Source: Thermoanaerobacter kivui | GTDB taxonomy: Bacteria > Bacillota > Thermoanaerobacteria > Thermoanaerobacterales > Thermoanaerobacteraceae | Assembly: GCF_000763575.1 (NCBI RefSeq) | Contig: NZ_CP009170.1 | Span: 2,071,501-2,135,500 of the forward strand | DNA length: 64,000 nt | Direction: 5' to 3' | Part shown: positions 34,650 through 44,623 of the stretch, piece by piece | Numbering within the stretch: the first letter of the stretch is position 1 | How the letters are laid out: every line of letters begins with the position of its first letter | Translations under genes and position numbers: made by a program | The notes under the pieces: model-generated | Databases searched by the model: none | What the model saw: the letters and a program-made list of their open reading frames with translations, nothing else | Told to the model about the DNA's origin: nothing

Positions 34650-36634
34650 TTTTCTTGACTTTGTCAGTTTGAAACCCAAAAGGCTTGGGAATACAGGTAT
34701 TGACAAAAAATGGGCGTGAAATTTGTCACTACATTACTTTCTCATGCTAATTAATTCCATGCCTTCCTCATATGTAATGAAATTTTTTGGTGCTTTTATT
34801 TTCATCACCTTCAATATGTCTTCAGCTTCCTCTTCCATCTTTTGTTTGATTAAATATTTCTTCCCATTTATCTCTATCTCCACAAAATTCATTGAACCTA
34901 TCGCTTCTTTTATTCTATCACTGCTTAATTCTTTCCCCTTAGACCTCAAGCTGTATTCTAAAGTTCTTTCCAGTAAAAATGCTAAATAGCACACAACAAA
35001 ATACCCTCTTATCCTTTTTTCCGTCCAGTGAAATATTGGTCTTACCTCCAGACAACTTTTCATTACTCTGAAAGACTGCTCTATCTTCCATAAATCATGA
35101 TATGCATTCAAAACTTCTGTCACACTCATTTCTTTCTTGCTGGTCTGAATTGCATAAAAACCGTCAAATTTCTCATCTCTCTTTATTGCTTCTTCATCCA
35201 GTACATATTCTTCTGATTCGGAAATGCGTCTTAAATATTTCCTTCCGCCTCTCTTTTCTGCTGCCCTTACATTGCCGGGCTTTTCTAAAAGTTCTTTTGC
35301 TTTTTCTACTAGCCTTTGCCTGTCTTCTTTATCTTTTTTGGCCCTCTTGCTTGAATAGGTTATTATTAGATTCTCAGGTATCTTGAATATTTCCCCTTCT
35401 CCTGTTTTGATAATATTCTCTCTTTCTATGACCTTGAATCTAAACTCTTCACCAAATATTTCTCTGTCAAATCTCCACTTTTTCTCCTCAAGAACTTGAT
35501 ACCCTTCTTCATCAAATACTCTATCTAAAATCTCTTTACTCATGTTTTTCAGTCTACTTGCCACAATGTAGTCGTATCCCGCTTCTTTTATCAGCTTTAA
35601 ATTAAGTTTACTGTTAAGACCTTTGTCTGCAACTATTATTACTTGGTCTATGCAGAATTTCTCTTTCAGTTTCCACAAAATTTCTATCATGTTCTTGCTG
35701 TCAACAGTGTCTCCTGGAAACAGTTCATATCCAACTGGTCTTCCTTCTTTATCTACAAGCATGCCCATTACCACTTGTACCTCATTTACCTTGTTATCCT
35801 TGCTAAATCCAAAATCCCTTAAATCATCTTGCTTAATACTTTCAAAGTAAAATGTTGTCACATCATAAAAAACAACATCAACTACCATGCTAAATAAATC
35901 TCTATTCTTGTGATAAAGATATAGCTCTAAATCCTCTTTTATCTGGGCCAGAATATCTAATCCCCTGTACAGCTGATTTAAATCAATATCTTCTTCAAAT
36001 CCAAAGTATCTGTTTTTGCGGTAGTACGTCTGAAGTTTGCTTACTGGCTGAATTAATCTTTGTACTGTCATCAAAAACGTTACTTTATCAATGTCAAACT
36101 TTATCCTGGAATTTTGAGAAATATACTGTTTGAGGAATTTATCTATTTCAAGCTCTTCCCAAAGTTTTCTATACACAATATATCCCCAGTTTTTAATAAT
36201 CCCTTCTGAAACATCTTCTAGAAAAAGCTTGATGGAACCTGTTTCTTCACTGGAGCTTAAAAATATTTTCTGCAATTTATCTACAAGATTAATGAAAGAG
36301 GGGTCATTTTTGAGTTCATCAATTCTACCGAGATTAAGCAAGACTTTTTGCTTTATTTTACCATTTTCGCGATAATTATGAACAATTTTGGCATACTCAT
36401 AGCCACCAGCTTTAGTTATTTTGAGAAACATATGGCATCACCTTTATGTTAGTTTATTACATTATACTACAAAAAGTGAATATAGTCAAGTATTATGGCA
36501 ATAATTAGGAGTAAAATTGTCCCTACAGTTTTGAAAAATTTTTTAACCCTAAAAACAAAAAACCCTTGAAAATCAAGGGTCTGATATTTTTTACCAGCCT
36601 AAAAATGGCCTCCAACTGACAAAGTCGAGAAAAA
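34650..36634 (-). mobile_element. IS1634-family insertion sequence
   Basis: About 1.98 kb. The ends form inverted repeats: TTTCTTGACTTTGTCAGTT on the left (34651-34669) and AACTGACAAAGTCGAGAAA on the right (about 36614-36632). Contains one transposase and an internal hairpin (ACCCTTGA/TCAAGGGT, about 36560-36580). Lies between dfx and the dead peptidase gene. Confidence 0.85.
34734..36431 (-). CDS. IS1634-family (IS4 superfamily) transposase
   Basis: 565 aa, intact. N-terminus FLKITKAGGYEYAKIVHNYR; DDE residues in VVFYDVTTFYFES, IIVADKGLNSKLNL and the YREK-like HDLWKIEQSFRVMKSCLEVR; C-terminal GYFVVCYLAFLLERTLE. It is framed by good terminal repeats, so the element may still be active. Confidence 0.92.
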   Translation of the reverse strand: MFLKITKAGGYEYAKIVHNYRENGKIKQKVLLNLGRIDELKNDPSFINLVDKLQKIFLSSSEETGSIKLFLEDVSEGIIKNWGYIVYRKLWEELEIDKFLKQYISQNSRIKFDIDKVTFLMTVQRLIQPVSKLQTYYRKNRYFGFEEDIDLNQLYRGLDILAQIKEDLELYLYHKNRDLFSMVVDVVFYDVTTFYFESIKQDDLRDFGFSKDNKVNEVQVVMGMLVDKEGRPVGYELFPGDTVDSKNMIEILWKLKEKFCIDQVIIVADKGLNSKLNLKLIKEAGYDYIVASRLKNMSKEILDRVFDEEGYQVLEEKKWRFDREIFGEEFRFKVIERENIIKTGEGEIFKIPENLIITYSSKRAKKDKEDRQRLVEKAKELLEKPGNVRAAEKRGGRKYLRRISESEEYVLDEEAIKRDEKFDGFYAIQTSKKEMSVTEVLNAYHDLWKIEQSFRVMKSCLEVRPIFHWTEKRIRGYFVVCYLAFLLERTLEYSLRSKGKELSSDRIKEAIGSMNFVEIEINGKKYLIKQKMEEEAEDILKVMKIKAPKNFITYEEGMELISMRK

Positions 36635-36797
36635 AAAATTTTAATTATAGTTTTCTTTTTAATAGATGTATGTTGTAATATGATAAAAACTAAAGAAAAT
36701 TATCAAAAAATTTTTAAAAGTTTTCATTTACATTTATGCCTAAATATACTAAAATAAAGACAAATATGAAAATATAATAATCTATAGAAGGGAGAAG

Positions 36798-37947
36798 TTG
36801 CTCATAAAAAAATCATATCAATTATTTCACTTTTTTTGTTTATTTTTATATTTAGCTTACCTAATATTGCATTTTCACAGGTGGGTGATAATAAACTAAT
36901 AAGTGTTTCTGAAATTATTGTAAATAAAAATGATGCAAAAAAGATCGCAGAAAACCATATCATTAGAGAGAAGTATAGTGCTGAATTTAAAGATTGGATT
37001 AATGGTAAAGTAGACAACGGGACAGAATTAGTTGATTTTAATAATAATTTAATTGCTTATATTTTTAATGTATATGACAAAACTGGGCCATTAGGTTACG
37101 TTATAGTAAGTGCCAATAAAAATATGCCGCCAATTTTAGAATATTCTAGAGCTAATTCACCATATAGCATTGGCTTATCTAAGATAAAGCAAAATCTCCA
37201 GAAAAATGAAACATTAAAAAAACATCTTATGTATATTTTTTCCCTAACACATACATGATAAGATTTACTGTAGATAAAAATAATTACATGCAAGCGGAGG
37301 AATTGGTTGATGTTAGAAATTATAAAAAATTTGCTAATAAAGACATAAATCAAGGTACAATAAATTTCTCAGATATTAATAATGTAAAAACATGGGATAA
37401 ATTATTTGATTTTAATCCAATGAGTAGTGGAACAATAACTACAAAAAAGATAAGTGGCGTTGCAGATTTAACATGGTATAAAGGCTGTGCTCCTACATAA
37501 GCAGCTAACTTGATTTATTATTGGGATTCGCATGGATATCCTAACCTTGTTACTACTGAAACTTCTAATCAGGTAATAGAAAAATTGGCAACGTATATGG
37601 GAACAGATAGTAGTGGAAGTACAAATGTTTTTAACATTATACCTGGTACTATTCAATATATAAAATCAAAAGGATATACAAATTTCGATGGTTATAATTT
37701 AAATCCGCCTACATATTATGATATAAGAAATGAAATAGATAATTCAAGACCTCTATTATTATCGGTAATAGGACATCCAACTTATAAAAATCACACAATG
37801 ACATGTGTTGGATATGAATACACAACAGAACTAGGGCAGATAACAGAAAAATATGTAATAGTACATGATACATGGAGTAGTACTCCTGCAGATGTATATA
37901 TTACATTTGATGGGACGTTTAAATATGCGGATATATTTATTCCATGA
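36798..37947 (+). pseudogene. Secreted C39-like cysteine peptidase, inactivated
   Basis: A signal peptide (IISIISLFLFIFIFSLPNIA), a propeptide-like region (NDAKKIAENHIIREKYSAEF, GYVIVSANKNMPPILEYS) and a C39_2-type catalytic part: WYKGCAPT for the Cys, NHTMTCVGYEY for the His, and VIVHDTW. Three lesions are seen: the start needs one more A in a run of seven (36806-36812), a frame change near 37250, and a TAA stop (37498-37500) directly after CAPT. At least the stop is a point change, so the gene is dead. Confidence 0.75.
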
Positions 37948-37960
37948 AGAAGGTGGTATT

Positions 37961-38302
37961 ATGATATCAAAAAAATGGATAATTTCTATAATTTCTATGC
38001 TACTTATTTTAGTGCTTACAGGATGTTCAAATCCAAATAAACAAGAAGATGTGGTGGGTGGGATATCAGATAAAGAAGCTTTGAAAGTGGCTCGAGAAAA
38101 AGTAGGAATTACTGAAGTAAAATCAAAAGAGCTTAAAGCTTTAGAAGTTGATCTCAATAAATTTTTTGGTGACCCGAAACTTGCGGACAAATCTCCTTGC
38201 CCTGTTTACTGGATAATAAAAGGTGTTGATAAAGAAGGAAAATCTTTGACTGTCTATGTAAATTATAAAAACTCCAGCATCTATTATGTAAAAAATGAAT
38301 AG
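37961..38302 (+). CDS. Small lipoprotein, PepSY-like
   Basis: 113 aa. Signal with lipobox MISKKWIISIISMLLILVLT-GC. The mature part begins ISDKEALKVAREKVGITEVK and ends YWIIKGVDKEGKSLTVYVNY, a helix-plus-sheet pattern reminiscent of PepSY-type peptidase inhibitors. AAGGTGG precedes the ATG. It lies 14 bases after the dead C39 peptidase, so it may have been that enzyme's partner; this is inference. Confidence 0.7.
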   Translation: MISKKWIISIISMLLILVLTGCSNPNKQEDVVGGISDKEALKVAREKVGITEVKSKELKALEVDLNKFFGDPKLADKSPCPVYWIIKGVDKEGKSLTVYVNYKNSSIYYVKNE

Positions 38303-38449
38303 ACAGTAGTTAATTAGCAAAACTATTGGTATCATTTGCACGCATAATGAAAAAATATAATTTAATATTGGAAATTTAAATCGTAATATTGGATAAAAAT
38401 AACTTATTACCTATTACCTATAAAACATAAATAATTACTAAAACTATAC

Positions 38450-38469
38450 AGACAAAGGGGGCGGCTCTA
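38450..38469. repeat. GGGGACGGTTCT-type repeat, copy 1
   Basis: CAGACAAAGGGGGCGGCTCT matches CAGACAAGGGGACGGTTCT at 39611 in most positions. A third relative lies at 41324. These short dispersed sequences are common in clostridial intergenic DNA. Confidence 0.5.
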
Positions 38470-38539
38470 TAGCAGTTATAAACAACATTTCCACTGTATT
38501 TGAATGATTTCTTCACTACCTCTTTTATTTGTTTCTTCG

Positions 38540-38872
38540 TTAGTTTAATGCTATTGAGAAACTAAAAAAGATAAATCCAATGATATAACCACAGATAAAA
38601 TAAAAATAATTTGTAAAAGGAAGGAGGATAAATCTATAGTTAAAACAAATATTAGCAACGTTTTTACCCCCTTCGTTTATTGCTATCCATATTCTATCTC
38701 TATAATCTTGGTTCCTTCGATGTTGCTGTAACTCCATACCTTCTTCTAATAACTTCCCAAAAGTTTCTATTACTTCATTAGTAAAATTTATTGCATTTTG
38801 CAGTATAATATCTTCAAAGCTAATTTTTTTCACAAGAGACACCCCTTTCTGTGATTTTGTTGTTTCCACCAT
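38540..38872 (-). pseudogene. ISLre2/UPF0236-type transposase, N-terminal remnant
   Basis: [20 protein letters not shown], then [20 protein letters not shown] and [10 protein letters not shown] resemble the N-termini of ISLre2 (UPF0236) transposases. After about residue 75 the sequence becomes a non-homologous hydrophobic tail and stops. No catalytic region remains. Assignment is tentative. Confidence 0.4.
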
Positions 38873-39010
38873 TTATTTTATTACAGGGGTTGTCTTTTGT
38901 TTTTCTTATATCCTAAAAATCCTACGATAATTTTACACGGACAAAAAATTCCATTCTCCCTTGACTTAAAAGATTAAGTGTATTACAATACACATTAGGA
39001 GGTGTATGTG

Positions 39011-39211
39011 ATGAGAACAAATATAGTCATAGATGAAAATCTCATCAAAGAAGCGTTAAAAATCTCAGGATTAAAAACTAAAAAAGAAGTTGTCAACTTA
39101 GCTTTAAAAGAATTTGTAGAAAACCGCAAAAAGAAAAACCTTATGGAGATAAAAGGAAAAATACAGTTTGATGAAAATTATGATTACAAAAAAATGAGGG
39201 AAGGCAAATGA
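39011..39211 (+). CDS. vapB: VapB-type antitoxin
   Basis: 66 aa from ATG 39011 (AGGAGG 8 bases upstream). MRTNIVIDENLIKEALKISG, then LKTKKEVVNLALKEFVENRK is the ribbon-helix-helix DNA-binding part of VapB antitoxins; the acidic/aromatic tail (FDENYDYKKMREGK) should cover the toxin active site. Overlaps vapC by 4 bases (ATGA). Confidence 0.88.
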   Translation: MRTNIVIDENLIKEALKISGLKTKKEVVNLALKEFVENRKKKNLMEIKGKIQFDENYDYKKMREGK

Positions 39212-39606
39212 TTTTGGTAGATACATCTGTTTTAATATCTTTTCTAAAAGGCATAGAAAATGAACAAGTAAAAAAACTTGAAGAAATAATACAGAATAAT
39301 ATACCCTTTGGAATAAATAATTTTATTTATCAGGAACTATTACAAGGAACAAAAACTGAAAATGAATTTAATTCAATTAAAGAATATTTAGGTACACAAA
39401 AATTCTATAACCTAAAATATGGTATCAAATCTTATGAAAACGCTGCGAAATTGTATTTCAAGTGTAAGAAAAAAGGAATCACCATTCGCAGCACTATAGA
39501 TTTACTCATAGCACAAACAGCCATTGAAAATAATTTATACCTGTTACATGATGATAAAGATTTTTCTTTAATTGCACAAGTTGATGAAAGGCTAAAAGAG
39601 TACTAA
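39208..39606 (+). CDS. vapC: VapC-type PIN-domain ribonuclease toxin
   Basis: 132 aa. The acidic PIN residues are all present: ILVDTSVLISFLKG, FIYQELLQGTKTE, TIDLLIAQTAIENN and LLHDDKDFSLIA. VapC toxins cut tRNA or rRNA and stop translation. Coupled to vapB upstream. The gene pair is intact. Confidence 0.92.
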   Translation: MILVDTSVLISFLKGIENEQVKKLEEIIQNNIPFGINNFIYQELLQGTKTENEFNSIKEYLGTQKFYNLKYGIKSYENAAKLYFKCKKKGITIRSTIDLLIAQTAIENNLYLLHDDKDFSLIAQVDERLKEY

Positions 39607-39610
39607 TAAA

Positions 39611-39634
39611 CAGACAAGGGGACGGTTCTTCCGT
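39611..39634. repeat. GGGGACGGTTCT-type repeat, copy 2
   Basis: CAGACAAGGGGACGGTTCTT with a partial inverse GACGG/CCGTC right after it, so it can form a short hairpin (GGACGG...CCGTCC). Lies just after the vapC stop codon. Confidence 0.5.
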
Positions 39635-39714
39635 CCGGTCTAACATTATTCCTTCCAATCTAAGACTGAAGAAAGAACAATAGGAATGATTTTTTCCTCT
39701 TATTACTACTAATA

Positions 39715-39836
39715 ATATCAATTATCACAACATCTGAATGCTCTGTGCCATACATCCCAGCCAATAAATATTTCCCATCTGATGAAGGTTTATACGGTAA
39801 AAGACCGGCAGCCTTTCCTTTAATATATTTCAGCTA
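39715..39836 (-). pseudogene. Remnant of a TolB/WD40-like protein
   Basis: About 40 codons, GKAAGLLPYKPSSDGKYLLA, then GMYGTEHSDVVIIDI, look like one blade of a beta-propeller repeat. There is no start and no continuation. The next gene leftwards-to-rightwards on this strand is a beta-propeller lipoprotein, so this may be debris of a related gene. Nothing else is seen in 39640-39990. Confidence 0.35.
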
Positions 39837-39996
39837 TTATTCAATTGTCATTTATCTTTTCTACTAACAATACTAATTTCCTGATATTGCCATAAGAGTA
39901 TGCAGGATTGACTTCACATGAATCTGTTAAAGGGTTTTTGCAATCTATGACTTAAATACATATAAACTGCCTTATTCTAGCATATAAAAATGAAAT

Positions 39997-41046
39997 TCAC
40001 TCAGAAAGCAATATAAATTGTGGTACCGTCTTATCACTTTTTTCGCGAACCCATGTCATTATATCCCCATAAATTACAGGACCATTTATTATTGGTATAT
40101 TGATAATTTGGGTTCTGGCGGTTTTAATATTATATAATTTTATATTACGATTGGTATTATACCATGTAACATATTCTCTGTTTAACGAAACAGCCCATAC
40201 TTCTCCGCTATATGTTGGAATTTCAATTTTCTTTTTACTCTTGATATTATAAAGCATGACTTTTTTATTACCTTCTACCCATGCAACATTATCTCCCCAA
40301 ATATTTGATGAAGTACCTCTATCAGATAATTTTAAAATCCGATTTTCTGCAATACTGTATAAATACACTCCACCAATCTCTTTTTGCCTATCTATTCTTG
40401 ATTCACTCCAGACAATATAATTTTCAAAAATGTGGGGGTCACTAAAATGATAATTATCTTTCCCTTTTAAAGTTTGTATTATTTTTTGTTTGTTCTCTTT
40501 TAAATCATATAAAAATACCGAACTCGACTTATTTTCCCCATCTGATTCATAAGTAGACCATACAAGTCGATTACCATTGAGAGATAACCGCGGTTCAACA
40601 CTAAATTTGCTGCCTGAAATTTTTCCTTCTACAAATTTACTCTCAGCAATTATTTTCACATCTCCAGTTTTTAAATCTTTAACGTATATCCTCCAATCGT
40701 CTCCCCACATCCCCTGATTATCTGATGCTTCAACCCATCCTATACATTTGCCATCTGTAACAGCACTGCCTATATTTTTACTGTAATCTACAGGTTTTAC
40801 TACAATCTCAGTTTCTGTACTTTTAATATCATAAAACCCTAAACTTATTTTATTGTTTTCATCGTATATCGCAAGCAGTACCTTCTTTTTATAAGGGTCA
40901 AAACCAACGGGAAATTGTTTTTCTTTAAGTGAAACAACTTTGTTTATGTCTATCTCTTCATTTACTTTGGTATTTGTCTTTATGCCACAAGAAGAAAATG
41001 CAATGGAAATGATTAATAACCATAAAACTATAAGAACTTTTTTCAA
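39997..41046 (-). CDS. Beta-propeller lipoprotein (TolB-like)
   Basis: 349 aa. Lipobox signal MKKVLIVLWLLIISIAFSS-C. The body has at least five repeated blades with the pattern 'WGDxxxW..xxx..xYxxKxxKxxxI' (for example GDDWRIYVKDLKTGDVKIIA, GNRLVWSTYESDGENKSSSV, WGDNVAWVEGNKKVMLYNI). A cell-surface propeller of unknown ligand. Preceded by GAAAGGAGATG. It has no clear partner gene. Confidence 0.75.
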   Translation of the reverse strand: MKKVLIVLWLLIISIAFSSCGIKTNTKVNEEIDINKVVSLKEKQFPVGFDPYKKKVLLAIYDENNKISLGFYDIKSTETEIVVKPVDYSKNIGSAVTDGKCIGWVEASDNQGMWGDDWRIYVKDLKTGDVKIIAESKFVEGKISGSKFSVEPRLSLNGNRLVWSTYESDGENKSSSVFLYDLKENKQKIIQTLKGKDNYHFSDPHIFENYIVWSESRIDRQKEIGGVYLYSIAENRILKLSDRGTSSNIWGDNVAWVEGNKKVMLYNIKSKKKIEIPTYSGEVWAVSLNREYVTWYNTNRNIKLYNIKTARTQIINIPIINGPVIYGDIMTWVREKSDKTVPQFILLSE

Positions 41047-41161
41047 TGTTTTTCATCTCCTTTCAATACTATCTTCCTCTTTTATTCCATTATAACTTTT
41101 TAAATATTAAAATTTATTAAAAAATTATTAAGTTTTAGTTACAAATTGGTTACAGATAAAG

Positions 41162-41314
41162 TGGGAAGCAGAGTATAATCTTTTTGATATAAATGGCAAA
41201 ATAGAAAAAGATAAAGCCTATCCCAGATTAATAAAATTCTCTCCTGTCAGCCCCGATACTGCATATATAAATATCAAATCCAGTAAATTTGAAGTAAAAT
41301 TGCCTGTAAAATAA
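41162..41314 (+). pseudogene. C-terminal fragment of an unknown protein
   Basis: An open frame with no start: WEAEYNLFDINGKIEKDKAY, then PRLIKFSPVSPDTAYINIKS and a stop. The style resembles the C-terminal beta domain of DUF4179-type membrane proteins. The upstream part has been deleted. Confidence 0.35.
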
Positions 41315-41323
41315 CACTTAAAT

Positions 41324-41354
41324 AGGGGGCCGGTTCTTTTTAAGAATGGCTCCC
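41324..41354. terminator. Imperfect hairpin, GGGG-CGGTTCTT type
   Basis: AGGGGGCCGGTTCTT-TTT-AAGAATGGCTCCCT, a stem with mismatches between the remnant above and the ABC permease gene. It belongs to the same short repeat type as 38450 and 39611, and is well placed to end both converging transcripts. Confidence 0.5.
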
Positions 41355-41362
41355 TCTATATT

Positions 41363-42028
41363 TTAAAACTCTCTATTTTCATAAAACCTAACAGAAAGTA
41401 AATATGAAATTGTAAGTAAAATAAAGGCAAAAACAATTATAAAAAACATCTTTACAACATCTGATTGACTCATTATAAATGAACTGATATTTTGTAACCA
41501 ACTGGATCCTGCAAGTTTCCCTACCAGTTTTTCAACATATGATATACTTAAAAAGAAAAATACGAAGAAAAAAATGTAAAAAACTCTTGAAATATTATGA
41601 CCAAATTTAAACATTAGCGGTAAATATAAACTATTCAAAAAGCCCACAAGCAAAAAACCATAAGCTATGGAATTAAAAGTAATGGGATATACAATGACTG
41701 GTACCCCTATTAGTTTTATCAATACTTCAAATAGTAAATAAAATACTATTCCAATTGCTGAATAGACAAATATAGAAATATATTTAGATAGTACAATTTC
41801 GTATCTTTTTAAAGGCAGACTATTTAATAAGATATCAGCTTTATTTGTCTCATCGGCTGAACTTGATAACACCATACCCATATATACTACACCTACTATT
41901 ATTGCTCCGGCTGCAAGGTCTTTCGCACCTTCTGGCACACCCAGTATTGTCATCAAAGTAATAAAGGCAGCACCAAATAAAAGAATCTTTTTGCTCACAA
42001 GTATATCCTTTAGAATTAAACTAAACAT
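41363..42028 (-). CDS. ABC-2 type transporter permease
   Basis: 221 aa, six hydrophobic segments (ILLFGAAFITLMTILGVPEG, AIIVGVVYMGMVLSSSADE, YAIGI-like IFVYSAIGIVFYLLFEVLI, and a last MFFIIVFAFILLTISYLL). LLNSLPLKRYEIVLSKYIS is the conserved cytoplasmic loop of this family. It forms an exporter with the ATPase whose gene overlaps its start by 13 bases. Substrate unknown. Confidence 0.85.
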   Translation of the reverse strand: MFSLILKDILVSKKILLFGAAFITLMTILGVPEGAKDLAAGAIIVGVVYMGMVLSSSADETNKADILLNSLPLKRYEIVLSKYISIFVYSAIGIVFYLLFEVLIKLIGVPVIVYPITFNSIAYGFLLVGFLNSLYLPLMFKFGHNISRVFYIFFFVFFFLSISYVEKLVGKLAGSSWLQNISSFIMSQSDVVKMFFIIVFAFILLTISYLLSVRFYENREF

Positions 42029-42888
42029 TTAAACTCCTCCTTTGTAAAATATAGCATAACATCCTCCAAAGTAGGTTTTTCAATGATTACATAATCTTTT
42101 AAAAGCTTTTTTATTTGCATTTTATCCTTCACTAATCCTTCAAATCCGAATTTATTTTCCTTAATTCCTACAAAATATTTTTTAATATTCTCATCCAAAA
42201 CATCTTTGCTTCCTTTGACAATTCCATAATTCTCTATAATTTCATCTTTTGTGGTGCTAAATATTATTTCACCTTTATTAATCAGGGTAATGTAATCGGC
42301 AATTTTATCCAAATCAGAGGTTATATGAGTTGAAAAGAAAATACTTTTGTTTTCATCCTGTATTAAAGAAGAAAAAATATCCAGAAGTTCACTTCTTATC
42401 AAAGGATCCAGCCCTGAAGTCGGCTCATCCATAATGAGAAGTTCAGCCCCATGGGACAACGCTATGGCAAGGGCAAATTTTATTTTCATCCCTCTGGATA
42501 AACTCTTTATCTTTCTTTTAGCAGGCAAATCAAATTCTTTTAAATACTTCATAAAAACTTCCTCATCCCAGTTTTTATATAGGGGTGCTATAACTCTTTT
42601 CATTTCAGAAATAGTTAAGTCCCCATAAAAATAACTTTCTTCATATACAAAGCCAATTTTCTCTTTTATTTCCTTTTCATATTTTATATTATCTAACCCA
42701 AAAACTTTAATTTCCCCTCCATCTCTTTTTAGCAAATTCATAATAAGCTTAATAGTCGTACTTTTCCCTGCCCCATTAGGTCCAATGAAACCCATAATAA
42801 ACCCTCTTGGCAGTGAAAAACTGACATCTTTTAATGTAAACCCTCTAAAATTCTTCCTTAAATTCTTAACCTCCAAAATTGGCTCCAC
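42016..42888 (-). CDS. ABC transporter ATP-binding protein (YtrB-like)
   Basis: 290 aa from GTG 42888. Walker A GFIGPNGAGKSTTIKL, signature LSRGMKIKFALAIA, Walker B LLIMDEPTSGLDP, and the switch His in FFSTHI. Relatives of this kind work with a GntR-type regulator encoded upstream; none is left here. The SD (AGGAGGT, 42896-42902, 7 bases before GTG) is exactly the left end of IS110 copy 2, which has separated the gene from its former promoter and probably from its regulator. Confidence 0.9.
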   Translation of the reverse strand: MEPILEVKNLRKNFRGFTLKDVSFSLPRGFIMGFIGPNGAGKSTTIKLIMNLLKRDGGEIKVFGLDNIKYEKEIKEKIGFVYEESYFYGDLTISEMKRVIAPLYKNWDEEVFMKYLKEFDLPAKRKIKSLSRGMKIKFALAIALSHGAELLIMDEPTSGLDPLIRSELLDIFSSLIQDENKSIFFSTHITSDLDKIADYITLINKGEIIFSTTKDEIIENYGIVKGSKDVLDENIKKYFVGIKENKFGFEGLVKDKMQIKKLLKDYVIIEKPTLEDVMLYFTKEEFKCLV

Positions 42889-42904
42889 CTTTTAGACCTC
42901 CTCG

Positions 42905-43349
42905 TATAATTAATTTTAAAGACAATAAATTTGTCTCACTTCTTAAAAATTTAATAAAGTGCATTTATAACTGGAAATCTTTAATATTCTCATCTTGTCT
43001 AAAATCTTATCTATTGCCATGAATCCGTAATATTGCGCAATATGCAGGATTCATGGCGCGTCCGTCTCATCTTTTTTCGGCCTTATTATTTACTTTTGAG
43101 ATAACTTGTAGCATTATTATACTGTAAAGTTAATGTGGGACAGGCTTTCGTCCTCCATGCGGCTTGACCGCTCTTTTAAGTGTGGTCCCTACACCAGATT
43201 TGCCTTTTCTTACGCGAAATCTGCTTTGTTATATATAAGCCCCTGGCAGCAGAGGATTCAGGCTTATATATTAAGAGCTAATTGCGAGGTTGCTAAATAA
43301 TCTGGTTGCTAGGGTTATCTCAAATTAACTTTTACTTACTTTATCACTT
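42905..43349 (+). ncRNA. Candidate bridge RNA region of IS110 copy 2
   Basis: Same structured leader as copy 1: TATAAT at 42905-42910, then stems AGACAA/TTGTCT and GCCATGAATCC/GGATTCATGGC (43016-43057) and ATATAAGCC/GGCTTATAT. One base differs from copy 1 beside the last stem. Confidence 0.6.
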
Positions 43350-43370
43350 TTGAAAGGAGGTGTAACGATC

Positions 43371-44623
43371 TTGAATAAGCTTTTTGTTGGTATGGATGTA
43401 AGCCTGAATGATGTCAAGGTTCATATTCTCGACCAGGAGGGTAATGATGCTTCCTCCCGTTTTTCTGTAGAAAATAACCCTCATGGTTGTGATGTTATAG
43501 TATCACGTATCTTGGAGTGTTGTAATAAATACAATATCCAAAAGGTCTTTATTGGTTTGGAATCTACTTCAGTCTATGGCTGGCACCTCCAGTATTATTT
43601 GGCTGATCATTCTGCTCTTAAGCCTTATCAACCTTCTATTACTACTTTTAATGCAAATATCATTAATGCTTTTAAAAAGTCTCTCGGCAATTTACCTAAA
43701 AATGACTGGATTGATGCCTTTGCTATTGCTGAAAAACTGAGATTCGGTAGACTCCCTAAATCTTGTTCTGTAGATTTTAGATATCTTGCTCTCCAGAGGC
43801 TTACTCGCCATCGCTTTCACATTGTTAATAGTATTGTTAGAGAAAAAAATTATTTACTCAGCAATTTGTTCCTTAAGTTTAGCGGTTTGTGCCAAAATAA
43901 AGTCTTTAGTAATAATTTTGGAGCAACTGCTACTGAAATATTTAATGAGTTTTTCACCCTTGATGATATTGCGGCTCGACCGCTTGATGAACTTGCCGGC
44001 TTTTTGGTTAGTAAAGATTGCTTTGATGATCCTGAAGCTACAGCTAAATTGCTTCAAGAGGCTGTTCGCAAGTCTTATAGAATTAATGCTACTGTAGATG
44101 ATTCTTTAAACTTTGTTATCAAGTCTTGCTTTGACAATCTACAGTCCCTTGAAAAGCAGAAGAAAGCTGTAGAAAAAGCCATTATTAATGAGGTAAAAGG
44201 ATTTAACAATGAATTTCTTTGTCTTACATCAGTAAAAGGTATTGGCCCAACCATCGCAGCCGGCTTAATATCTGAGATAGGCGGAATTTCAAGGTTTGAT
44301 AATGATAATGCCCTTGCAAAGTTTTCCGGCCTTTATTGGTCAGAGTACCAGTCTGCTGATTTTAAAGCGGAGGACACATATCTCAAGCGTACTGGTAATG
44401 AGTATCTCAGATATTATTTTATTCAAGCAGCTTTAAGCTCAGGAAGTATTTACCTGAGTTCTCACAATACTATGCCCGCAAATTTAAAGAAAGCAAAACT
44501 CACAAGCATAAACGTGCTCTTGTATTGACTGCACGTAAAACTGTAAGGTTAGTCTTCGCTCTGCTGCGCGAAGAAAAACTTTATAAATCCCCAATAATGA
44601 AAGGAGATGATTGTATAAGTTAA
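43371..44623 (+). CDS. IS110-family transposase with C-terminal frame change, copy 2
   Basis: Identical in protein sequence to the copy at 14165-15417 as far as I can compare. Start TTG 43371 with AAGGAGGT upstream. Frame 0 stops at 44528; the family C-terminus continues in the -1 frame to 44623. That both copies share the break means it arose before the copies separated, so the element either moves with the shortened protein, uses frameshifting, or is helped by an intact copy elsewhere. Confidence 0.85.
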
